A stretch of DNA of 64,000 nucleotides from Chryseobacterium oranimense (GTDB taxonomy: Bacteria > Bacteroidota > Bacteroidia > Flavobacteriales > Weeksellaceae): the NCBI RefSeq assembly GCF_900129755.1, contig NZ_FQWT01000007.1, forward strand, positions 124,001-188,000, read 5' to 3'. Both the position numbers and the translations under genes were made by a program. Positions 15,669 through 23,220 of this stretch are shown one piece after another (positions within the stretch are counted from its first letter, which is position 1; every line of letters starts with the position of its first letter). Below the pieces are notes generated by a model. It was not told the origin of the DNA, did no database searches, and saw only the letters and a list, made by a program, of their open reading frames with translations.

Positions 15669-16338
15669 ATGCATTATTGTAGATGACGAGCCTCTCGCAA
15701 TCTCCCTTCTGGAAAATTATGTCAGAAAGATTCCCTTCCTGGAGCTGGTTTTTTCCACGGAAAATCCTATTCTGGCATTGGAATATATACAAAGTAATGA
15801 AGCAGACCTGATTTTTCTGGATATTCAGATGCCGGAACTTACGGGAATCAATTTTATGAAGATCGTTGGGGAAAAGAAAAAGTATATCCTGACGACAGCC
15901 TATTCGGAATATGCGCTGGAAGGTTACGAGCATAATATTATAGATTACCTTTTAAAACCTGTTTCGTTTGACCGGTTTTATAAAAGTGCGGTAAAGGCTC
16001 AGGAACGTTTTTCTTTTTCTGAAAATAATGAAGAGTCTTATTTTTTTGTGAAATCCTCTGGTGTGCAGCACCGTATTAACTTCAATGATATTCTTTACAT
16101 TGAAAGCATTAAAGATTATGTGAACATCAAAACATCCGATAATGAATATATTGTACTGGACACCCTAAAATCTTTGGAAAATGAGCTTTCTGAGAGGTTT
16201 ATCCGTGTTCATAAATCCTTTATTGTTAATCTGGACAAAACTAAAAATATAGGCATAAAGAAAATAGTTTTGATTTCAGAGCAGGAAATCCCGATCGGGG
16301 AAAGCTACCGGAGCAACCTTCTGAATAAGATAAAATAA
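15655..16338 (+). CDS. LytTR-family response regulator
   Basis: A 227-residue regulator: receiver domain at about 4-120 with acidic pocket D10/D11 and phospho-acceptor D56 (IFLDIQMPELTG), conserved Thr in TTAYSEYA and Lys in YLLKPV. A LytTR DNA-binding domain follows at about 130-227 (ILYIESIKDYVNI, FIRVHKSFIVN). Partner of the overlapping LytS-type kinase. Autoregulation through the 14550-14612 direct repeats is plausible. Followed directly by a strong terminator. Confidence 0.93.
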   Translation: MRTIKCIIVDDEPLAISLLENYVRKIPFLELVFSTENPILALEYIQSNEADLIFLDIQMPELTGINFMKIVGEKKKYILTTAYSEYALEGYEHNIIDYLLKPVSFDRFYKSAVKAQERFSFSENNEESYFFVKSSGVQHRINFNDILYIESIKDYVNIKTSDNEYIVLDTLKSLENELSERFIRVHKSFIVNLDKTKNIGIKKIVLISEQEIPIGESYRSNLLNKIK

Positions 16339-16366
16339 AAATCGGCTTCCGAAGGAAGCCGATTTT
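16338..16366. terminator. Bidirectional terminator
   Basis: Perfect 13-bp stem, AAAATCGGCTTCC (16338-16350) with 16354-16366, loop GAA. It lies between the convergent LytTR regulator and aconitase genes and begins at the last base of the regulator's stop. Confidence 0.95.
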
Positions 16367-16388
16367 CTATGATTAATTAATCTAACAA

Positions 16389-18656
16389 TTAATTCTGTTG
16401 TTTTTTAATCAGGTTAAGGGCAGAACCAGCCTTAAACCAATCGATCTGCTGATCGTTGTAAGTATGGTTGGCCATGATAATGTCTTTAGTTCCGTCTGCA
16501 TGTACGAATTCTAAAGTCAGTTGTTTTCCTGGAGCGAACTGGTCAAGATCTAAGAAATTAACGGTGTCATCTTCCTGGATTTTATCATAATCTGCCTCAT
16601 TAGCGAAAGTGATTCCCAGCATTCCTTGTTTTTTAAGGTTGGTCTCGTGGATTCTCGCGAATGATTTTACCAATACTGCTTTTACCCCTAAATGTCTAGG
16701 TTCCATCGCTGCATGTTCTCTTGAGGAACCTTCACCGTAGTTTTGGTCACCCACAACGATAGTAGGAATTCCGGCAGCTTTGTAAGCTCTTTGTACAGCC
16801 GGTACTTCACCGTATTCGCCGGTTATCTCGTTTTTAACATGGTTGGTTTCCATATTGTAAGCATTCACGGCACCAATCAGCATGTTGTTTGAAATATTAT
16901 CAAGGTGGCCTCTGTATTTCAGCCATGGTCCTGCCATAGAGATGTGGTCGGTCGTACATTTTCCGAAAGCCTTGATCAGAACCTTAGCTCCCTGAATATT
17001 TTTACCGTCCCATGCAGGGAATTCTTCCAGTAACTGAAGTCTGTCCGAAGTAGGGTTTACTTTTACTACCACTGCAGATCCGTCTTCAGAAGGAGCCTGA
17101 TATCCGTTATCATCTACTGCAAAGCCTCTTGCAGGAAGTTCAGAACCTTTAGGTTCGTCCAGTTTTACCTGTTCCCCGTTTTCAGCGGTTAAAGTATCGG
17201 TAATCGGGTTAAAATCCAATCTTCCGGAGATAGCAACAGCAGCTACCATTTCAGGAGAAGCTACGAAGGCGTGTGTATTTGGGTTACCGTCAGCTCTTTT
17301 GGCAAAGTTTCTGTTGAAAGAGTGAATGATAGAGTTTTTCTCTCCTTTATCCGCTCCCTCTCTGTCCCATTGCCCGATACAAGGTCCACAGGCATTGGTA
17401 AAGATTCTTGCATTTTCAAATTTTCTGAAAGAATTTAAGAATCCGTCTCTTTCTGCTGTGAATTTTACCTGCTCGGAGCCAGGGTTGATTCCTAAAATTG
17501 CTTTTGGCTTCACTCCTTTTGCAACGGCATCTTCAACGATGGAAGCAGCTCTGGATAAATCTTCGTAAGAAGAGTTGGTACAAGAACCGATCAGTGCCCA
17601 TTCTACTTCAATAGGCCATCCGTTAGCTTCAGCTTTAGCCCTGAATTCTGCTACAGGAGTAGCCAAATCCGGAGTAAAAGGTCCGTTTAAGTGAGGCGTA
17701 AGTTCAGAAAGGTTGATTTCTATTAATTGGTCGAAATATTGTTCAGGGTTGGCATATACTTCAGCATCACCTGTTAAGTGTTCTGCGATTTTATCGGCGG
17801 CGTCTACTACATCCTGTCTTCCTGTTGCAGCCAGGTATCTTCTCATGGAATCATCATATCCGAAAGTAGAAGTTGTGGCTCCGATTTCAGCACCCATGTT
17901 ACAGATGGTTCCTTTACCTGTTGCCGAAAGAGATTCTGCTCCTTCTCCGAAATATTCTACGATACATCCTGTTCCTCCTTTTACGGTAAGAATTCCTGCC
18001 ACTTTCAGGATAACGTCTTTTGCAGAAGTCCATCCGCTCATTTTACCGGTTAATTTTACCCCGATAAGTTTTGGCATTTTAAGTTCCCAGGCCATTCCGG
18101 CCATTACGTCTACTGCATCAGCACCACCTACACCGATGGCTACCATTCCCAGACCGCCTGCGTTTACGGTATGAGAGTCGGTACCGATCATCATACCTCC
18201 AGGGAATGCATAGTTTTCAAGCACAACCTGGTGAATGATCCCGGCTCCTGGTTTCCAGAAACCGATTCCATATTTATCACAAACGGAGCTCAGGAAGTTG
18301 AATACTTCCGAGTTTTTGTTGATACCTTCCTGTAAATCTGCTTCAGCGCCTACTCTTGCTTGGATCAGGTGATCGGCGTGAGCTGTGGACGGAACCGCTA
18401 CTTTAGCTTTTCCTGCCTGCATGAACTGTAAAAGTGCCATCTGCGCAGTGGCATCCTGCATGGCTACTCTGTCCGGAGCAAAGTCTACGTAAGAGTTTCC
18501 TCTCTCATGTGCCTGTGTAGCATTTCCTTCCCACAGGTGAGTGTAAAGGATTTTTTCTGAAAGTGTAAGCGGTTTTCCCACGACTTGTCTTGCTGCTGCA
18601 ATTCTTTCAGGGTAGCGCTCGTACACTTTTTTGATCATATCAATATCAAAAGTCAT
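16389..18656 (-). CDS. Aconitate hydratase, AcnA/mitochondrial type
   Basis: A 755-residue [4Fe-4S] aconitase interconverting citrate and isocitrate in the TCA cycle. Cluster cysteines are seen in IGSCTNSSYEDL and in NACGPCIGQW. The substrate-binding TDSHTVNAGGLG block and the swivel-domain motif GDQNYGEGSSREHAA are intact. The length fits the eukaryote-like aconitase form. A second, AcnB-type enzyme is encoded upstream on the same strand at 18970, separated by 313 bases with a terminator-like hairpin, so the two are probably separate units. Which one carries the main TCA flux cannot be read from sequence. Confidence 0.95.
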   Translation of the reverse strand: MTFDIDMIKKVYERYPERIAAARQVVGKPLTLSEKILYTHLWEGNATQAHERGNSYVDFAPDRVAMQDATAQMALLQFMQAGKAKVAVPSTAHADHLIQARVGAEADLQEGINKNSEVFNFLSSVCDKYGIGFWKPGAGIIHQVVLENYAFPGGMMIGTDSHTVNAGGLGMVAIGVGGADAVDVMAGMAWELKMPKLIGVKLTGKMSGWTSAKDVILKVAGILTVKGGTGCIVEYFGEGAESLSATGKGTICNMGAEIGATTSTFGYDDSMRRYLAATGRQDVVDAADKIAEHLTGDAEVYANPEQYFDQLIEINLSELTPHLNGPFTPDLATPVAEFRAKAEANGWPIEVEWALIGSCTNSSYEDLSRAASIVEDAVAKGVKPKAILGINPGSEQVKFTAERDGFLNSFRKFENARIFTNACGPCIGQWDREGADKGEKNSIIHSFNRNFAKRADGNPNTHAFVASPEMVAAVAISGRLDFNPITDTLTAENGEQVKLDEPKGSELPARGFAVDDNGYQAPSEDGSAVVVKVNPTSDRLQLLEEFPAWDGKNIQGAKVLIKAFGKCTTDHISMAGPWLKYRGHLDNISNNMLIGAVNAYNMETNHVKNEITGEYGEVPAVQRAYKAAGIPTIVVGDQNYGEGSSREHAAMEPRHLGVKAVLVKSFARIHETNLKKQGMLGITFANEADYDKIQEDDTVNFLDLDQFAPGKQLTLEFVHADGTKDIIMANHTYNDQQIDWFKAGSALNLIKKQQN

Positions 18657-18888
18657 ATCTTAATTTAATTTTTCTTCTTTTTTAAATACACTTTCCGTTA
18701 TTATTCTGTCTCGAAAATATTCCTTTACACTTCATCAAATTCTGTTCCTTCGATCTGTAAAAAGGATAAGTCTGATCAATAACCAGAATATTTTGCGTCT
18801 ATCAAGTTAAGAAAAAAATGGAATTTCTTTCCTCTCTTTTATTTAAAATAATTATTAACAGGTCTTAAATAGAAAGGTTCTAAACAAA
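18657..18888. other. Aconitase intergenic spacer, no gene
   Basis: AT-rich stretch upstream of the 16389 aconitase. No open frame, repeat or RNA fold stands out. A weak minus-strand TATTTTCG near 18711-18718 is the nearest thing to a -7 box and differs from consensus at the last positions. Confidence 0.5.
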
Positions 18889-18931
18889 AATTGAAAGATT
18901 TTAAATTCCGCAGGACTAAAATCTTTCAATT
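18889..18931 (-). terminator. Terminator-like hairpin after acnB
   Basis: Perfect 15-bp stem AATTGAAAGATTTTA (18889-18903) with TAAAATCTTTCAATT (18917-18931), 13-base loop. It lies 39 bases downstream of the acnB stop in its direction of transcription and is followed on the minus strand by TTTGTTTAGAA. A small hairpin AGTCC/GGACT at 18943-18954 precedes it. Confidence 0.7.
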
Positions 18932-18969
18932 ATATTTAAAACAGTCCAAGGACTTATCTTCAAACTCTG

Positions 18970-21750
18970 TTAATGACCAACCTGAACCAATTCTTTGATA
19001 GGAGGGGCAAATTTAGTAAGGTCAATACCTTCAACTGCAGCTTTGTATTCATCTATATTAGGAATTCTTCCGATAATTGCAGACAATACAACAACAGGAG
19101 TTGAAGCCAGTAAAGATTCTCCTTTTTTACGTTCGGAATCTTCAACAACTCTTCCCTGGAAAAGACGGGTTGAGGTAGCCAATACCGTGTCTCCTTTTGC
19201 CGCTTTTTCCTGATTACCCATACAAAGGTTACAGCCGGGACGCTCAAGGTACATCATGTTTTTGTATTCAACACGTGCTTCACCTTTAGGAGCATTGTCG
19301 TCGAATTCGAACCCTGAATATTTTTCTAAAAATTCCCAGTCTCCTTCAGCTTTTAATTCATCAATGATGTTATAGGTAGGAGCTGCTACTACAAGAGGAG
19401 CATTGAACTCAACTTTACCTTGTTGTTTTTCAATGTTTTTAAGCATCTGAGAAACAATTTTTAAATCTCCTTTGTGAACCATACAGGATCCTACAAATCC
19501 AAGATCTACTTTTTTCTCTCCTCCGTAATAAGAAAGATCTCTGATGGTATCGTGAGTATATCTCTTGGAAACATCTTCGTTGTTTACATCCGGGTCAGCA
19601 ATCATAGGTTCAACGATGGCATCAAGATCAACCACTACTTCTGCATAATATTTAGCGTTTGAATCTGGAGTTAAAGCCGGTTTTTCACCAGATCTGATCT
19701 CTGTGATTCTCTTATTGGCTTTATCAATTAATCCCTGAAGAACCTGATTGTGGTTATCCATACCTTTATCAATCATGATCTGGATTCTGCTTTTGGCAAT
19801 TTCTAAAGATTCAATTAAGGTATTGTCTTCAGAAATGTTGATAGAGGCTTTAGCCTTCATTTCTGCTGTCCAGTCTGTAAAGGTAAATGCCTGGTCAGCC
19901 GGAAGTGTTCCAATGTGAACCTCAATGATTCTTCCCTGGAATACGTTTTCTCCTCCGAACTGCTTAAGCATCTGGGCCTGTGTAGCATGAACAACATCAC
20001 GGAAATCCATGTGCTCTTTCATATTCCCTTTGAACGTTACTTTTACAGATTCAGGGATAGGCATGGAAGCCTCACCTGTGGCCAGTGCCAGGGCAACTGT
20101 TCCGGAGTCAGCTCCAAAAGCAACCCCTTTGGACATTCTTGTGTGGGAGTCACCACCAATGATGATTGCCCATTCGTCTATCGTGATATCGTTAAGAACT
20201 TTGTGAATTACATCGGTCATAGCGTGGTATTCGCCTTTTGGATCACGGGCTGTAATCAAACCGAACTCATTCATGAATTTCATCAGTTTAGGAATGTTTG
20301 CCTGTGCTTTTTTATCCCATACTGAAGCAGTGTGGCAACCTGACTGGTACGCCCCGTCAACGATTGGTGAAATTACGGTAGCTGCCATAGATTCAAGCTC
20401 CTGTGCAGTCATCAGTCCTGTGGTATCCTGAGAACCCACAATATTTACCTGTACACGAACGTCTGAACCGGCATGTAAAACCTTGCCTGGTGTTGTTCCA
20501 ACAGCATTTCTGTTGAAGATTTTTTCCACAGCTGTAAGTCCCTGACCTTCATGGGAAATTTCTTTTGAAGGGGCAAAAACGGCAGGAGTGTCAATTTCTA
20601 AAAGTTTGGCTGCAAAAGTCTGCAGTTTTTTACCAAATACAATGGCATAAGACCCGCCGGCCTTAATGAATTCCATTTTCTGAGGAGTGAATGCCTTTGA
20701 AATGTCAATCAGTTCCTGGTCGCCGTTATATAGTTTTTTTGTTTTTGTATTGATTGTCAGAACAGTTCCGGTAGCAACTGAATAGGCTTCTTCAAGAACA
20801 ATGTCTCCATTTTCATTACGAAGAGGATTACCGTTTTCGTCAAGCTTCTTAACCCAGTTTTTCAGGTCAATACCGATACCTCCGGTTACGTCTACGGTAG
20901 TAAGGAAAATCGGAGAGATACCGTTGGTTCCCCCAACAATCGGAGCGATATTTACAAACGGAATATATGGGCTTGCCTGTTTTCCTGTCCAGAGAGCCAC
21001 GTTGTTTACTCCTGACATTCTGGATGAACCTACACCCATTGTGCCTTTCTCTGCAATCAGCATTACACTTTTATCAGGATGCTGTGCCTGAAGTGCTCTG
21101 ATTTCTTCCTGTGCCTGAGACGTGATCATACATTTGCCATGAAGCTCACGGTCTGATCTTGAGTGGGCCTGGTTACCAGGAGAAAGTAAATCTGTTGAGA
21201 TATCTCCTTCGCCTGCAATGTACGTAACTACTTTAATTTCTTCCGGAACATCCGGCAGTTTAGTAAAAAACTCTGCTTTTGCATAGCTTTCAATAATATC
21301 CTTTGCAATCTCGTTACCACTGTTGAATGCTTCTTTCAAACGATTGGTATCGGCTTCGTAAAGGAAAACCTGGGTTTTAAGAACATTGGCCGCTTCTTTG
21401 GCAATAGCGATATCATTACCTAAAGCCAGATCCAGCAATACTCTGATAGAAGGACCTCCCTTCATGTGGGATAATAGTTCAAAGGCATATGCCGGTGATA
21501 TTTCTTCTACTTTGGATTCACCAAGAATGATCTCTTTTAAAAATTCAGCTTTTACTCCTGCAGCGCTTGTAGTTCCGGGTAGTGTGTTGTAAATGAAAAA
21601 CTTAAGAGAGTCCGATCGGTCTGCGTTTTCAGTATCTTTAATCTGCGTAATAATTTCGCTTAGTAATTCAGCACTGTCAATTGGCTTTGGATGAAGCCCC
21701 TGGTTTTTTCTTTCTTCAATCTCTTTGATGTAATCCTTATAAATACTCAT
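18970..21750 (-). CDS. acnB: Aconitate hydratase B / 2-methylisocitrate dehydratase
   Basis: A 926-residue aconitase of the AcnB type, with its extra N-terminal HEAT-like and swivel domains (about 1-390) before the catalytic core. Motifs seen include VMLIAEKGTMGVGSSRMSG in the swivel part, IIGGDSHTRMSKGVAFGADSG, and cluster cysteines in FVGSCMVHKGD and RPGCNLCMGNQ. In the family it performs the TCA citrate/isocitrate step and can hydrate 2-methyl-cis-aconitate. No prp genes are nearby, so the second role is only potential. It stands next to an AcnA-type isozyme. The leader appears long if the promoter box at 21946 is used. Confidence 0.95.
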   Translation of the reverse strand: MSIYKDYIKEIEERKNQGLHPKPIDSAELLSEIITQIKDTENADRSDSLKFFIYNTLPGTTSAAGVKAEFLKEIILGESKVEEISPAYAFELLSHMKGGPSIRVLLDLALGNDIAIAKEAANVLKTQVFLYEADTNRLKEAFNSGNEIAKDIIESYAKAEFFTKLPDVPEEIKVVTYIAGEGDISTDLLSPGNQAHSRSDRELHGKCMITSQAQEEIRALQAQHPDKSVMLIAEKGTMGVGSSRMSGVNNVALWTGKQASPYIPFVNIAPIVGGTNGISPIFLTTVDVTGGIGIDLKNWVKKLDENGNPLRNENGDIVLEEAYSVATGTVLTINTKTKKLYNGDQELIDISKAFTPQKMEFIKAGGSYAIVFGKKLQTFAAKLLEIDTPAVFAPSKEISHEGQGLTAVEKIFNRNAVGTTPGKVLHAGSDVRVQVNIVGSQDTTGLMTAQELESMAATVISPIVDGAYQSGCHTASVWDKKAQANIPKLMKFMNEFGLITARDPKGEYHAMTDVIHKVLNDITIDEWAIIIGGDSHTRMSKGVAFGADSGTVALALATGEASMPIPESVKVTFKGNMKEHMDFRDVVHATQAQMLKQFGGENVFQGRIIEVHIGTLPADQAFTFTDWTAEMKAKASINISEDNTLIESLEIAKSRIQIMIDKGMDNHNQVLQGLIDKANKRITEIRSGEKPALTPDSNAKYYAEVVVDLDAIVEPMIADPDVNNEDVSKRYTHDTIRDLSYYGGEKKVDLGFVGSCMVHKGDLKIVSQMLKNIEKQQGKVEFNAPLVVAAPTYNIIDELKAEGDWEFLEKYSGFEFDDNAPKGEARVEYKNMMYLERPGCNLCMGNQEKAAKGDTVLATSTRLFQGRVVEDSERKKGESLLASTPVVVLSAIIGRIPNIDEYKAAVEGIDLTKFAPPIKELVQVGH

Positions 21751-21945
21751 AATAATAGAAATCTTTCAATTTAAAAATGTAGATTAATAAAATGTTTTGC
21801 TAGCACTGTTTCTTTATCAGCCTATTACAATACGATAATGCTATTTTCGAAAGCAATGAAGAGGAGTAAAGTTCAGTATAATCTACCCCTTTTTTTGTCA
21901 ATGTGAGATAATATTCGTTAATTATCAAACAATTAAAAAGGTTCC

Positions 21946-21953
21946 CAAAAGTA
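21946..21953 (-). promoter_or_regulatory. -7 promoter box, probably for acnB
   Basis: Minus-strand TACTTTTG matches TAnnTTTG. It would leave a leader of nearly 190 bases before the acnB ATG at 21750. No -33 TTTG at suitable distance. The leader itself shows no recognised RNA element. Confidence 0.4.
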
Positions 21954-22007
21954 CGAAAATTTAGTATTTTATAAGATGAAATTATTTAGATTCTTTATAA
22001 ATATGAA

Positions 22008-22039
22008 TTTGATAATTTCTATTTTTGGCCGTAATTTTG
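22008..22039 (+). promoter_or_regulatory. Promoter giving a near-leaderless WG-repeat mRNA
   Basis: TTTG (22008-22011), a 20-base spacer, then TAATTTTG (22032-22039): a full match to the Bacteroidetes -33/-7 pair. Only seven bases separate the -7 box from the first ATG (22047), so the transcript would start at or next to the start codon. Confidence 0.65.
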
Positions 22040-22046
22040 CAGGCAA

Positions 22047-22826
22047 ATGATGAATATGAAAAATGCACTGAATTTTTTGGGTCTATTTATTTCGGTTTTC
22101 GTTTTTTCACAGACGAAATCGGTGAAGAAACTACCTATAAAAAATATAACGAAAACTGTTATAAGAAAGGCGTCTCCCGAGGTTAAACCGAATCCTGATC
22201 TTGTGGTGATCCACCAGGAGCTTCCGGTGCTGATTCCTAAAAAGGAAGATGGTAAATTTGGATATGTCAATCAGAACGGAAAATTTATAATCAAGCCTGA
22301 ATATCATATTGCCGTGTTTTTTTATGAAGACTGTAATCTTTTGAATTCTCCCAACGAAAAGGTAAGGAAATTCGGGACAGATGAATATGCCACAGTGGAA
22401 AAAGATATGATTTCTTACCGGATCAATAAGGCAGGGAAAAGAGTCTACCAGTTCAAAGATTCAGATCTTGGAAAATGCAAGTTGGATAATTATAAACAGC
22501 AGCTTTACCAGGCATATGTCCTGAACGGGTTTTATGGCATCATTGAAAAATCCAGATTTGTAAATGCAGCAGATTACAGGGATTATCAGATTTATCCCCA
22601 GTATCAGTATTTATATATTATGGAAGGTGATGATGTGGCCAATCCAATGATTGTAGCTTCTCACAATGACAGATTCGGTGTAATTGATGTCAATAACAAA
22701 GTGATCATTCCTTTTGAATATTCCAATATAAAAAGAAACTTTACCTGGAAGCTGGGAAGAATGTTTGAAGTAACAAAAGACGGAAAAAACTATTACTATA
22801 TTGATTCCAGAAATAATACGTACTAA
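22047..22826 (+). CDS. WG-repeat-containing secreted protein
   Basis: A 259-residue protein with an N-terminal hydrophobic signal segment (to about residue 25, ending VFSQ). At least two WG/KWG-type repeats are visible: DGKFGYVNQNGKFIIKPEY near residue 70 and DRFGVIDVNNKVIIPFEY near 210, and a degenerate GFYGIIEKS lies between. Such repeats form small beta-units in bacterial proteins of mostly unknown role. Three nearby ATGs (22047, 22050, 22056) could start it; the third begins at MKNALNF. The promoter is so close that translation may be leaderless. Function not assignable. Confidence 0.8.
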   Translation: MMNMKNALNFLGLFISVFVFSQTKSVKKLPIKNITKTVIRKASPEVKPNPDLVVIHQELPVLIPKKEDGKFGYVNQNGKFIIKPEYHIAVFFYEDCNLLNSPNEKVRKFGTDEYATVEKDMISYRINKAGKRVYQFKDSDLGKCKLDNYKQQLYQAYVLNGFYGIIEKSRFVNAADYRDYQIYPQYQYLYIMEGDDVANPMIVASHNDRFGVIDVNNKVIIPFEYSNIKRNFTWKLGRMFEVTKDGKNYYYIDSRNNTY

Positions 22827-23022
22827 GGCTGTAGTGTAGGCTATAAGCAGTAAGCTGGAAACTTAATGGCGAGTTTTTTTAACTATTTTAATTACATTAA
22901 GAAAAGAGCTTTTAGATTTAATCGTTATAAAAATATTTTAACACCCCGCAACTAAATAACCCGAACTCCACATCCGAAACCCATACCCCTAAACTCAAAA
23001 ACCCCGTCTCACATTTTTTTTG
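22827..23022. other. Spacer with degenerate C-rich repeats
   Basis: No gene is seen. From about 22940 to 23010 the plus strand is unusually C-rich, with recurring words ACCCCGCA, ACCCGAA, CCGAAACCC and ATACCCC, like a decayed short tandem repeat. The start (22830-22860) holds GTAGTGTAGGC...GCAGTAAGCTGG, another low-complexity stretch. It ends at the promoter box of the TPP-controlled receptor. Confidence 0.5.
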
Positions 23023-23030
23023 TAATTTTG
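23023..23030 (+). promoter_or_regulatory. -7 promoter box for the TPP-controlled receptor
   Basis: TAATTTTG fits TAnnTTTG. Transcription would begin near 23037, exactly at the 5' end of the TPP aptamer. No good -33 TTTG is present. Confidence 0.6.
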
Positions 23031-23036
23031 CGGCTG

Positions 23037-23113
23037 AAATAAAGGGGTGCTTTAACAGGCTGAGATTATACCCAATGAACCTGGAACGGATAATGCTGTT
23101 TAGGGAAATTAAA
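23037..23113 (+). ncRNA. TPP (THI-box) riboswitch
   Basis: The conserved thiamine-pyrophosphate aptamer words occur in order: GGGGTGC (23044), GGCTGAGATTATACCC (23058), GAACCTGGAACGGATAATGC (23078) and AGGGAAA (23102). It lies 108 bases upstream of a TonB-receptor gene. Downstream, GCCCCTTTTATT (23185-23196) is nearly complementary to AATAAAGGGG at the aptamer's own 5' edge (23038-23047), suggesting an alternative pairing near the receptor start as the expression switch. The aptamer is certain; the switch mechanism is inferred. Confidence 0.95.
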
Positions 23114-23220
23114 AATGAGCAATAGGTAATGAGAAATTCTCAAAATATTACTTATTACCAATTACTGATAACTCATCATAATCTGCCCCTTTTATTCATT
23201 AAATTTTAAAGATTTATAGA

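Noticed and set aside
17713..18174. Plus-strand frame of 153 residues inside the aconitase gene
   Set aside because: Antisense to conserved aconitase motifs; no independent signal.
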